Positions 1 to 8,204 of a stretch of DNA of 64,000 bases are shown here, piece after piece. The position numbers and the translations under genes are program-made. The notes below the pieces were generated by a model. It made no database searches and was not told the DNA's origin. It was given only the letters and a program-made list of their open reading frames with translations. Numbering within the stretch: the stretch's first letter is position 1; the number at the start of each line of letters is the position of its first letter. The DNA comes from Bacillota bacterium (lineage in GTDB: Bacteria > Bacillota > Clostridia > Christensenellales > SZUA-584), in assembly GCA_023397655.1 (NCBI GenBank), contig JAEWTW010000047.1, positions 62,001 to 126,000 on the forward strand, read 5' to 3'.

Positions 1-990
1 CTGGGGACATGCTGTAAGACGGTGGTGGTGGTGGCGGGTAACCACGATTCACCCACGCTGCTGGAAGCGCCGTCGGGCGTACTGGAGCGGCTGAATATCC
101 ATACCATCGGCCTCGCGGGAGAGCCGGAACGGCACGTGATTCCGCTGTGTCGGCAGGATGGAACAATAGGCGCGCTGTGTATCGCCGTACCCTATCTGCG
201 TAAGAGTGAACTGGTGCGGTTGGAGGACGATGGTGAGAGCAGCGACGAGAAAATAGTCCGCGCGACGGCGCAGTTCTATAAGGATGCCGTAAAGGCCGCG
301 ATGGATATGCGGGAGCAATACGGCGACGTGCCCATTGTGGCGACAGGGCACCTGTTTGCGGCGGGTGCACTGCGCAGTGAGGGTGACGGCGTGCGCGAGC
401 TGTACGTGGGCAGCCTCGGACAGGTGGGGGCGGACATATTTCCCTCGGAGATCGACTATGTGGCGCTGGGGCATATCCACGGAGCACAGCGTGTGGCGGG
501 ACAGTACAGCATCCGCTACTGCGGCGCACCGCTGGCGATGAGCTTCGGCGAGAAGTCCCAAAAGCGTGTGCTCGAGGTGGATTTCTCTGGCAGCATGGCG
601 GTGAACGAAGTCGAGGTGCCCGAGTTTGCACGACTAATCGCGGTGCGCGGCGGACGCGAGGAGATACTAACCGAACTGGCCGCATTGGCGGATGAGGATG
701 CATGGGCAGAGGTAACGTACAACGGTGCGGATGCCTGCCCGCATCTGGCGGCGGACGTGAACGACGCGGTGAAAGGCGGCCGATTGCAGGTGCTGAGCGT
801 TCGCGCGGCAGGTGCGGCGGCGCAGTCGATCAGCGCCGGAGAGGCGGAGACGCTGGAGACGCTGTCGGTGCAGGATGTATTCCTGCGATGTTTGGAGAGC
901 GCCCAACTCAGCGATGAGCAGCGGGAGATGCTGATCGGCGGCTTTAACGAATTGGTATCGGGTCTGGAGGACGCGGAATCATGCGCATAG
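1..990 (+). CDS. sbcD: Exonuclease SbcCD, subunit D (5'-truncated by window)
   Basis: This is the C-terminal part of the Mn-dependent nuclease subunit of SbcCD (bacterial Mre11-Rad50), which cleaves hairpins and processes DNA ends in the cytoplasm. The reading frame is open from base 1, so the true start lies outside the window. Visible phosphoesterase motifs are GNHDSP near the left edge, GHLF in the middle and GHIHG about 150 residues further on, all metal-ligand signatures of the calcineurin-like fold. A C-terminal capping domain follows. Its stop overlaps the sbcC start by 10 nt, implying translational coupling in an operon. Identification is firm; only the length is unknown. Confidence 0.95.
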   Translation: MGTCCKTVVVVAGNHDSPTLLEAPSGVLERLNIHTIGLAGEPERHVIPLCRQDGTIGALCIAVPYLRKSELVRLEDDGESSDEKIVRATAQFYKDAVKAAMDMREQYGDVPIVATGHLFAAGALRSEGDGVRELYVGSLGQVGADIFPSEIDYVALGHIHGAQRVAGQYSIRYCGAPLAMSFGEKSQKRVLEVDFSGSMAVNEVEVPEFARLIAVRGGREEILTELAALADEDAWAEVTYNGADACPHLAADVNDAVKGGRLQVLSVRAAGAAAQSISAGEAETLETLSVQDVFLRCLESAQLSDEQREMLIGGFNELVSGLEDAESCA

Positions 991-3914
991 AGAGAGTGGT
1001 CATCGAAAACCTGAATTCGCTGGCGGGGCGCTTTGAGATCGACCTCAATGACCGGGCGTACGCGGGCGGATTGTTCGCCATCGTTGGGCCGTCCGGCGCG
1101 GGCAAGACAACTGTGATGGACGCGATGTGTCTGGCGCTGTATGGGCGAACCCCGCGCATCGGTTCCATCAGCGACACGCAGGACGAGCTGATGAACAAAA
1201 ACGAGGACGGGTGCGCCGCCGAGGTGGTGTTCACGTCCCGCGGAAAGCGGTACATGAGCCGTTTTGAGCATGGGCGCACGGTGCGGGGTTCCAAGCCGTT
1301 CCGCGCGGTGAAGCGCGAGGTTTGCGAGCAGGCGGCAGACGGCACGTGGCGCGTGACAGCGGGAAGCATCCGGGAGGCGGAGGCCAAGATTGAGGAACTG
1401 ACGGGGCTCAATTTTGAGCGGTTTACGCGTTCCATCATGCTGGCGCAGTTCCGATTCGCTGAATTCCTGCAGGCCAACTCCAACGACCGTGCCGCGATAC
1501 TGGAGCAGATGACGGATATGGGTCTGTACCGCCGCATATCGCAGGCGGCATACGACCGCGCCAAGCAGGCGCGTCTGGCACTGCAGGAGACGCGCGCGCG
1601 CATCGATGAAGTATCCGCCGAAGTGCTGAGCGAAGCGGAAGCGGCGTCACGGGAGGGTGAGCTGCAGCGGCTGGACGCGGCGATTCCCATACACACAGCG
1701 GTGAAGGACAAGCTGGCAGCATGTATTGAAGGCATCTTGCGGCTGCAGGCGAAGGAAGCGGAGCTGAAGCGGTACCGCAGCGGTACCCAGGCTTTGACGG
1801 ATGCGTTTGCTGACCGGCAGCGTGAGCTGGCGGAGGCGGAACGGCAGGAGACGATACAGAAGCAGGCACAGTCGGCGCTGGCTGAAACGCTGAAAGTGGT
1901 GCGTGCGCTGGACCAGCAGGCCGCGGCTCAGCAGACAGACATCGACAGGCTGACCCGGGAGATTGGTGAGGACAAGAAACGTATCGACGTCTATAAGCGT
2001 GAAATACTGGCGCTGTTCAAGACATACATGCCGGATCAGGACAACGAGACGTACGGCGCGCTTTACCGCGACTCCAATGTGGGGCCGCGGCTTCTGAAAA
2101 GCGCTCAGGACGAGCTGGACGCGGCAAAGAGCGAGGAAACGGCACTACGCACACAGATGGCGGCGGCTCTGAAACAGCAGGATGAGGCGTACTGGCAGCA
2201 TCAGACGGATATTCTGGGCATCGCTGTTCCCATCGCGGAGGCGCTGACGGAGACCGCGGAGAGGCGGACGAAGCTTGCGCAGGCACAGGAGCATGCGCAG
2301 GCACTGCAAGGCCGCGAGAAGGAGCTGGAGCAGCCCGCAAAGGAAGCGGAAGACCGGTTGCTGTTCGCGCGTTTGGAGCAGCGGTTTGGGCACGAACGGC
2401 AGAATCTTAAAGCCGGCCAGCCGTGTCCGCTGTGCGGCTCACTGGAGCATCCGGAGGCAGGCAAGCCGTTCGACGACACGTGGCTGAAGCAGTGCGAAGC
2501 GGAGAATGAAGCCGCGCAGCGGGAATTGAAGCAGGTGCGCCAGCAGGCAGCAAAGACAGCAGCCGCGGCGGAGGAACAGGTCAAGCTGATTGCGGAGAAG
2601 GAGATTTTCGTGCAGCAGCAGACCGAAAAGCTGGCCGGACACGTGCCGGACTTGAGCGATACGGCGGCGCTGCGGCAGGCGCTGGCAGAAGCGCAGAACG
2701 TGCTGCGGACGCATGCGGCATTGGCACATCAGCGCGGCGAAGCACAGGAGCGGGTAAACGCGCTGACGCAGAAGCTGGGCGGCGTGGACAAGGACGTGCA
2801 GCAGATCAATAACAACCGCCGTGCGATACATGACATCGAGACACAAATGCAGTCGCGGTCGGACGAATTGAGCCGGACGCAAGCCAAAGCGGCGGCGTTG
2901 GGAGAGGAGCGCTCACGGCTGTTCGGCGACAAAAAAGCGGATACTGAGGAAACCGCAGCAGAAGCGCTCACACAGCAGCTGGCTGCGGTCAAAGAACAGC
3001 GGCGCCGGGATACGGAACAGGCGGAGCGCGCTGTGCTGCAGAATACGCGTGACATCGCGCGGACACAAAGCGAGCTGGAGCAGGACACGCGCCAGATGGA
3101 GGATATATACGCGGCAGCGCTGGAAGATGCCGCGAATGTGCAGGCCGTATCCGATGCACAGGACACGGCGGCGCGGTATGAGGTGTGGGCGGAGATGGCG
3201 TCCCGGCTGGGCGAAAAGCCAGATGAGAACACGCTGCGTTATGCCATGAACGCGCTGGGCGCACTGGTGACCGAGCAGACGGCACAGAAGGGCGTGGTGG
3301 CGCAGATACTCAAAGTTAACGCGCAAAGCCGCAACAAGCTGAAAAACCTGAAGACCGAAGAATCGTCACAGAAGAAATCCTTGGAGAAATGGGATGCGCT
3401 GAACGCGCTGATCGGATCGGCAGACGGCTCTAAGTTCAGCCGCATCGCGCAGAGCATCACGTTTGAGTCGCTGCTGCGCTTCGCCAACGCGAATCTGAAA
3501 CGGATGAGCGACCGCTACGTGCTGGTGCGCGACGATGCCAATGCGGCCAAGCCGCTGGAACTGGCGGTAATCGATACGTATCAAGCGGGTGAGCGGAGGC
3601 CGACGGCCAATCTCTCGGGCGGCGAGAGCTTCATCGTGTCGCTGGCTTTGGCGCTGGGGCTGTCCGAGATGTCGTCCGGGCGCGCGCGTATCGACTCGCT
3701 TTTCATCGACGAGGGGTTTGCGTCGCTGGACGAGAACTACATGGAGGCGGCGCTGCAGACGCTGTCCACGCTGGGCAGCCGCGAAGGCAAGCTGGTGGGC
3801 GTGATCTCCCACGTGGAGGCATTGAAGGAACGCATCGATGTGCAGATTGAGGTGAAGAAGCTGTCCGGCGGGCGCAGTACGCTGACCGGGCCGGGCGTGA
3901 AGACGGGGGTGTAA
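981..3914 (+). CDS. sbcC: Exonuclease SbcCD, subunit C (SMC-like ATPase)
   Basis: The 977-residue ATPase partner of SbcD couples ATP binding to opening of the nuclease site. The Walker A motif GPSGAGKTT lies at residues 36-44. Long coiled coils rich in Ala/Glu/Gln/Lys run from about 170 to 870 and are broken at the apex by a CPLC zinc hook (C482 and C485), which dimerises two molecules. Near the C terminus are the ABC signature LSGGES and a Walker B region containing FIDEGFASLD. Length and domain order fit the family. The ATG start overlaps the end of sbcD. The next gene begins 7 nt after the stop but differs sharply in base composition. Confidence 0.97.
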   Translation: MRIERVVIENLNSLAGRFEIDLNDRAYAGGLFAIVGPSGAGKTTVMDAMCLALYGRTPRIGSISDTQDELMNKNEDGCAAEVVFTSRGKRYMSRFEHGRTVRGSKPFRAVKREVCEQAADGTWRVTAGSIREAEAKIEELTGLNFERFTRSIMLAQFRFAEFLQANSNDRAAILEQMTDMGLYRRISQAAYDRAKQARLALQETRARIDEVSAEVLSEAEAASREGELQRLDAAIPIHTAVKDKLAACIEGILRLQAKEAELKRYRSGTQALTDAFADRQRELAEAERQETIQKQAQSALAETLKVVRALDQQAAAQQTDIDRLTREIGEDKKRIDVYKREILALFKTYMPDQDNETYGALYRDSNVGPRLLKSAQDELDAAKSEETALRTQMAAALKQQDEAYWQHQTDILGIAVPIAEALTETAERRTKLAQAQEHAQALQGREKELEQPAKEAEDRLLFARLEQRFGHERQNLKAGQPCPLCGSLEHPEAGKPFDDTWLKQCEAENEAAQRELKQVRQQAAKTAAAAEEQVKLIAEKEIFVQQQTEKLAGHVPDLSDTAALRQALAEAQNVLRTHAALAHQRGEAQERVNALTQKLGGVDKDVQQINNNRRAIHDIETQMQSRSDELSRTQAKAAALGEERSRLFGDKKADTEETAAEALTQQLAAVKEQRRRDTEQAERAVLQNTRDIARTQSELEQDTRQMEDIYAAALEDAANVQAVSDAQDTAARYEVWAEMASRLGEKPDENTLRYAMNALGALVTEQTAQKGVVAQILKVNAQSRNKLKNLKTEESSQKKSLEKWDALNALIGSADGSKFSRIAQSITFESLLRFANANLKRMSDRYVLVRDDANAAKPLELAVIDTYQAGERRPTANLSGGESFIVSLALALGLSEMSSGRARIDSLFIDEGFASLDENYMEAALQTLSTLGSREGKLVGVISHVEALKERIDVQIEVKKLSGGRSTLTGPGVKTGV

Positions 3915-3921
3915 TAAATTA

Positions 3922-4395
3922 ATGATGCAAAATATCAATACAAACATAGAAAACATTGGTTTTAGAAGACGGACAATTAACGGCATAACAGAAATATTCC
4001 CGCAAAGGATGTTTGGTATAATAGCCATAGTATGTCTGACTATTGCCTTGCTGTTTGTTCTCGTCTTACCGGATACACAAGGGTTCAAACTAACCGACAG
4101 AATTGTGTTTATTATCGTTATAGGATTGCTAGCATTACCGTTACTGCTTTTTTCTTTTGTTGTGAGGTATTATCTTGATTCAGAGAAAATCATATTCAGG
4201 ACAATGATTGGTATTAAAAAAATATTAAAATGGAAGGATATCAGGACTGTAAAGATTGGGATAAATCCAACAAAGATTATACTCTACAATGGTAAAAGAA
4301 AGATAAAGATATATCCAATACAATACTTTGGTGCGGGGTCAGAGTATCTGAAAATCATTATCAGGAAATACTACCCGGATGCAGAATGGAAATAA
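3922..4395 (+). CDS. Small membrane protein with PH-like C-terminal domain
   Basis: A 157-residue protein of unknown function. Two hydrophobic stretches at about residues 31-50 and 62-83 look like a transmembrane hairpin. The rest (about 84-157) is a beta-rich segment with the alternating pattern of bacterial PH-like domains (DSEKIIFR, WKDIRTVKI, KIKIYPIQY). It starts 7 nt after sbcC, without an obvious strong ribosome binding site, and could be read through from that operon. The gene is conspicuously AT-rich, with many ATA and AAA codons, unlike sbcC on the left and the DJ-1 gene on the right, so it may be a late acquisition. The PH-like call is pattern recognition only. Confidence 0.7.
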   Translation: MMQNINTNIENIGFRRRTINGITEIFPQRMFGIIAIVCLTIALLFVLVLPDTQGFKLTDRIVFIIVIGLLALPLLLFSFVVRYYLDSEKIIFRTMIGIKKILKWKDIRTVKIGINPTKIILYNGKRKIKIYPIQYFGAGSEYLKIIIRKYYPDAEWK

Positions 4396-4421
4396 GACAT
4401 TGCTGGAAGGATTGTTTAAAA

Positions 4422-5033
4422 ATGAAAGAAGTGCTGTTTATTCTGCTTGATAAGTACGCCGACTGGGAGGCTGCGCATGTGGCGGCAGCGCTGATGAGCC
4501 CTGACGATGGAAAGCCCAAGTACGTCGTCAGAACGGTGGCTTTGGGAAAGGAACCCGTGCGCTCAATAGGCTGCTTCACTGTGCTGCCGGATTATAATCT
4601 GGCAACGGCGCCGGAGGACTGTGCCGCGGTGCTGCTGATCGGCGGGAGGGCGTGGCGCAAGCCGGAGGCCGATCGGGTGGTGCCGTTTTTGCGGCGTGTG
4701 CGGGCCCGCGGCGGGCTGGTCGGCGCAATCTGCGGGGCGACAGTGTTTCTGGGTAAACACGGATTTTTGAACGAGGTGCGCCATACCAGCCATACGTTGG
4801 AGTCTCTCAAGGAAGCGGCGGGGGAGAATTACACCGGGGAACGCAATTACATCAATGAGCAGGCCGTTTCGGACGGCGGCATCATTACCGCAAACGGCAC
4901 GGCATATCTGGAGTTTGGACGCGAGGTGCTCACAGCACTTCAGGCCGCGCCGCAGGAGGAGATTGACGAGTGGTACGATTATTGCAAACTGGGTCTATAT
5001 GAGGCGGCAAAGAAGCGCGGTGACGCCTTATAG
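4422..5033 (+). CDS. DJ-1/PfpI family glutamine amidotransferase-like protein
   Basis: A 203-residue cytoplasmic protein of the DJ-1/PfpI superfamily. The nucleophile elbow is visible as GAICGAT, with C104 in the position of the reactive cysteine. N-terminal VLFILLDKYADWE matches the start of family members that lie near stress or regulatory genes. I chose the ATG at 4422 because GGAAGG lies about 11 nt upstream and the conserved beta strand begins at once; an upstream in-frame ATG at 4386 would add 12 non-conserved residues. Possible roles are deglycase, chaperone-like or amidase activity, and the sequence alone does not decide between them. A short hairpin terminator follows. Confidence 0.85.
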   Translation: MKEVLFILLDKYADWEAAHVAAALMSPDDGKPKYVVRTVALGKEPVRSIGCFTVLPDYNLATAPEDCAAVLLIGGRAWRKPEADRVVPFLRRVRARGGLVGAICGATVFLGKHGFLNEVRHTSHTLESLKEAAGENYTGERNYINEQAVSDGGIITANGTAYLEFGREVLTALQAAPQEEIDEWYDYCKLGLYEAAKKRGDAL

Positions 5034-5099
5034 AAGCGTCAGGCTTTCTTTCGGGTACAAGATCATAACACATGCTGGAAGACGAAACACCAGGATTGA

Positions 5100-5122
5100 T
5101 AGGGCGGAAGCCCTATTTATTT
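5100..5122 (+). terminator. Probable rho-independent terminator after the DJ-1 gene
   Basis: The stem TAGGGC/GCCCTA with loop GGAA is followed by a T-rich tract on the plus strand. It overlaps the 3' end of the convergent DMT transporter gene by a few bases. Confidence 0.6.
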
Positions 5123-6079
5123 TGCCGTAGTTGTTACTTCAACAGATGTAAGGGCGGTTTGGGCAGCCCTTTTCTTCATTCCGATCAGCGCCATGCCCAG
5201 TATCACCAGCGCACCGCCCAGCCATTGAGCCCATCCGGCGGCTTCACCCAGCAGCGTAACGGACAGCAGCATCGCGGTGAGCGGCATCATGCCGGAGAAG
5301 GCCGCCGCCATGGAAGCCGGGCAGCGCTTGATGCCTGCGTACCAGCAGATAAACGCCAGCGCCGTCGCGAACACACCATACCAGACAAGAGCCAGCCAGC
5401 CTCCAAGTCCGACTATGTTCAGCCTTTGAACAGGTTGTTCGAGAAGCGCGGGCACGACACACAGAACCAGCGCGAAGGCCGCCACCAGCGCCGTCTGTAC
5501 GAGCGGGTCGGTCTCACGCTGCCGGGCCGCGCCTTTAACCGCAAAGATGCGTGACAGTATGTTGAACGTGGATTCACTGGCTGCCGCACCCAATATGAGC
5601 ATGTTGCCCCAGAAGTGCTCTCCTTCCAGCACACGGCCGGGGGTAAGCAGCCCCTGTATCAGCAGCACGCCGCATACCGTGGCGGTGATGCCTGCGAGGG
5701 CAAATACACCGGCGCGTTCCCTGAGCAGCGCCCACGCAAGCACGGCGGTAATGGCAGGCGTTGCGCCTGTCAAAATGCCGGCCTCCGCTGCGCTGGTGCG
5801 CGCCATGCCGCTGATGAGCAGAAAGCGGAAGAGAAATATGCCGATCAGTGCCTGCAGACCGGTGCTGAGCCAGTCGCCTGCCGTCATGACGCGGACGCTG
5901 GCTGCAATGCGCCTGGCGCAGATAGGCAGCAGAAACAGCAGCGCAAACATCATGCTGACCGCTGTGATGGTGAACGTTCCTAAATGCCCGGAGACGATGC
6001 GCGCGCACACCACCGACGTTCCCGCCAGCGTGAACGCGCCTGTCAAAAATGCGGCTCCCTTTATTTTCTGAGTATCCAC
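5117..6079 (-). CDS. DMT-superfamily (EamA) permease
   Basis: About 320 residues with ten hydrophobic segments in two EamA repeats, as in RhaT/YdcZ-like metabolite exporters; the substrate is unknown. I prefer the GTG at 6079, which has GGGGAA about 6 nt upstream and puts the first membrane helix about 8 residues from the start. The longer reading frame from an ATG at 6124 has no ribosome binding site. It is divergent from a MocR-type regulator, and such regulators often control an adjacent DMT transporter, for example in pyridoxal or amino-acid homeostasis. That partnership is inferred from context. The gene converges on the DJ-1 gene. Confidence 0.88.
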   Translation of the reverse strand: MDTQKIKGAAFLTGAFTLAGTSVVCARIVSGHLGTFTITAVSMMFALLFLLPICARRIAASVRVMTAGDWLSTGLQALIGIFLFRFLLISGMARTSAAEAGILTGATPAITAVLAWALLRERAGVFALAGITATVCGVLLIQGLLTPGRVLEGEHFWGNMLILGAAASESTFNILSRIFAVKGAARQRETDPLVQTALVAAFALVLCVVPALLEQPVQRLNIVGLGGWLALVWYGVFATALAFICWYAGIKRCPASMAAAFSGMMPLTAMLLSVTLLGEAAGWAQWLGGALVILGMALIGMKKRAAQTALTSVEVTTTAK

Positions 6080-6194
6080 TGCTTTCCCCGCTTCCCTTAA
6101 TGACTTACTGTGTGTTATCATCATATCGGATCAACTGGCATGATAAAAGGGCCGGTTAACCGCGGAAATGAGAAGACCAGTTGGAGGTGGGACG

Positions 6195-7583
6195 ATGCTT
6201 GGGATATTGCTGGACAGAACCGGCGGGCTGCCGCTGAGGAGGCAGCTTTATCAGGCGCTGAAGGAGGCCATGACGCAGGGACGGCTGGCCGCAGGCGAGG
6301 CGCTGCCTTCCACACGGGAGCTGGCTCACTCGCTGGGCGTGTCGCGCAACACCGTGTGTGAGGCTTACGATATGCTGATTGCCGAAGGATACGCGGAGAG
6401 CCGTCAGGGCGCCCCCACACGTGTGGCTGCCGGATTAATACTGGACGCGGCGGAAATACTGCCGGATCGTCCCCGGACGCCCAAAAGAATATGGAAGGCG
6501 GATTTTCGGACGGGCCAGCCGGACCTGCGGCTCTTTCCATGGATGGCGTATGTACAGGTGCTGCACCGCTGCGCGGACAGCCTGCCGCTGTCGCAGCTGG
6601 GGTACGCGGGCGCGCAGGGGTTGTCAGCGCTTCGAGAAGAGATCAGCGATTGGTTATACCGAATCCGGGGTATTAAAGCGGACCCAAAGGATATATTCAT
6701 CACCGCGGGAGCGACGCATGCGCTGCATATTTCAGCGGAGGTGCTGGCCGTATTTGGCAAGTATGTGCTGATGGAGGACCCTTGCCACAGCGGCATGATG
6801 CAGACGTTTGAGGAGAAAGGATATACCGTCTGCCCGGTGCCGGTGGACGCACAGGGAATAACGACGGACGGATTGAGCGCTTATCCGCCGGGGCCGGTAT
6901 ACGTGACGCCGTCACACCAGTTCCCATTGGGCGGCATACTGACGGCATCCCGCCGCACCGCGTTAATACGCTACGCCCGCACCAACGACACATACATCAT
7001 TGAGGACGACTACGACAGCGAGTTCCGGTACGTGGGCGAGCCTGTTAGTCCGATGGTGGAGATGGACAGACAGCGTGTAATCTACGTGGGCACGTTCAGC
7101 AAGGTGCTGTATCCCGCGCTGCGCATCGGCTATGCCATCGTGCCCCAACCGCTGCAGGACAGGTGGAACCGTCTGCGCACGCATACCGACGTGCAGAACC
7201 CGTCCATCGAACAGGCGGCACTGGCAGAGTTTATGCGCTCGCGCAAGCTGGACCGGCATGTGCTGACGATGCGAAAGTCATACGGACGCCGCAGACAGGC
7301 GCTGCTGGACAGCCTGACCGAAGCGTTCGGCAGTGGTTGGCAGCCGTGGGGTGACGCGGTGGGACTGCATCTGGCAGCGGAATTCTCCGGCATGCGGTTT
7401 GATGAAACGTTCCTGGACGAAGCGAAACGTCAGAGTATCCGCATCACCACAGTGGAGGCGCACTGCATTGAAAAGGGGCGGCACGAAGACAAGCTGCTGC
7501 TGGGCTACGGCCACCTGACACCGGATGAAATATGTGATGGTGTGGAGCGTCTGAAGATATTAGTGAAAGGTTGGCAACGGTAA
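6195..7583 (+). CDS. MocR/PdxR-type transcriptional regulator with aminotransferase domain
   Basis: A GntR-type winged helix at about residues 10-78 (motif LPSTRELAHSLGVSRNTV) is followed by a fold-type-I aminotransferase domain of about 350 residues. The PLP lysine is K303 in TFSKVLYPALRIGY, and the phosphate/cofactor region EDDYDSEFRY is also visible. Such proteins sense PLP or its adducts and activate or repress a neighbouring transporter or biosynthetic gene. The start at 6195 is preceded by GGAGGTGGG. A longer frame from 6168 would place that ribosome binding site inside the gene. Divergent orientation suggests control of the DMT permease through the roughly 115-nt intergenic region. Confidence 0.93.
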   Translation: MLGILLDRTGGLPLRRQLYQALKEAMTQGRLAAGEALPSTRELAHSLGVSRNTVCEAYDMLIAEGYAESRQGAPTRVAAGLILDAAEILPDRPRTPKRIWKADFRTGQPDLRLFPWMAYVQVLHRCADSLPLSQLGYAGAQGLSALREEISDWLYRIRGIKADPKDIFITAGATHALHISAEVLAVFGKYVLMEDPCHSGMMQTFEEKGYTVCPVPVDAQGITTDGLSAYPPGPVYVTPSHQFPLGGILTASRRTALIRYARTNDTYIIEDDYDSEFRYVGEPVSPMVEMDRQRVIYVGTFSKVLYPALRIGYAIVPQPLQDRWNRLRTHTDVQNPSIEQAALAEFMRSRKLDRHVLTMRKSYGRRRQALLDSLTEAFGSGWQPWGDAVGLHLAAEFSGMRFDETFLDEAKRQSIRITTVEAHCIEKGRHEDKLLLGYGHLTPDEICDGVERLKILVKGWQR

Positions 7584-7598
7584 ACACAGAATTATTAC

Positions 7599-7628
7599 CA
7601 CCCTCGTATGATATACGGGGGTGTTTTT
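7599..7628 (+). terminator. Strong hairpin terminator that also holds the next gene's Shine-Dalgarno
   Basis: An 11-bp stem (7599-7609 with 7613-7623, loop GAT) is followed by five T residues. It ends the MocR gene. The 3' arm, GGGGGTG, is also the only ribosome binding site for the ATG at 7629, so a transcript that reads through would have that site base-paired. Confidence 0.8.
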
Positions 7629-8123
7629 ATGCTGCCATACGACCGCGATACCGCCGTGAACTACGCGCGCCAATGGGCGCTGTCGCGAAACCTGAACTAC
7701 TATAACTTCGACAAGCTGGGCGGAGACTGCACCAACTTCGCGTCTCAGTGCATACACGCTGGCGGCGGCGTGATGAACCCGAAGCCCACGTTCGGCTGGT
7801 ATTACTACAGCGCGAACAGCCGCTCACCGTCGTGGACGGGCGTGGAGTATCTGTACAACTTTTTGGTGCGTAAATCGGGGCAGGGGCCGATGGGCGTGGA
7901 GGTGCCGATGGACGAAGTGCAGCCTGGCGATATCTCGCAGTTTGCGAGCGACAAAGGCCGCTATTCGCACTCGCAAGTGATCGTCTCCGTCGGGTCGCCG
8001 CCGTCACTGGACAATATATTGGTGTGCACGCACACGTACGACAGCCTCGACCGGGCGCTGTCCACTTATGAATATGCTGAAATTCGTTTTATACATATTC
8101 TTGGATCAGAATTGGGCAAATAG
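7629..8123 (+). CDS. Putative amidase-domain (Amidase_6-like) protein
   Basis: A 164-residue protein matching the stand-alone amidase-like domain common in Clostridia and Bacilli. It has an N-terminal YDRDTAVNYARQWAL segment, the GGDCTNFASQCIHAGG block containing a candidate catalytic Cys, a VQPGDISQF segment and an SHSQVIV block with a candidate His. The arrangement recalls NlpC/P60- and CHAP-like cysteine peptidases. There is no signal peptide, so it may be cytoplasmic or released by lysis. I start at 7629 because GGGGGTG lies 6 nt upstream; a frame from 7608 is possible. Substrate unknown; cell-wall peptides are a guess from the fold. Confidence 0.82.
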   Translation: MLPYDRDTAVNYARQWALSRNLNYYNFDKLGGDCTNFASQCIHAGGGVMNPKPTFGWYYYSANSRSPSWTGVEYLYNFLVRKSGQGPMGVEVPMDEVQPGDISQFASDKGRYSHSQVIVSVGSPPSLDNILVCTHTYDSLDRALSTYEYAEIRFIHILGSELGK

Positions 8124-8142
8124 CCATTTTACACAAAAAATC

Positions 8143-8171
8143 TTGTATTCCGCCGTACAAAAGCATATAAT
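8143..8171 (+). promoter_or_regulatory. Sigma-A-type promoter of typA
   Basis: TTGTAT at 8143-8148, a 17-nt spacer and TATAAT at 8166-8171 stand about 33 nt before the typA start codon. Confidence 0.75.
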
Positions 8172-8204
8172 CATCTGCGGTCATAAAATGTAATCGGAGA
8201 TTGT

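Noticed and set aside
5547..6071. 174-codon plus-strand frame opposite the DMT permease
   Set aside because: The minus-strand frame has ten membrane helices and a known family; the plus frame has none.
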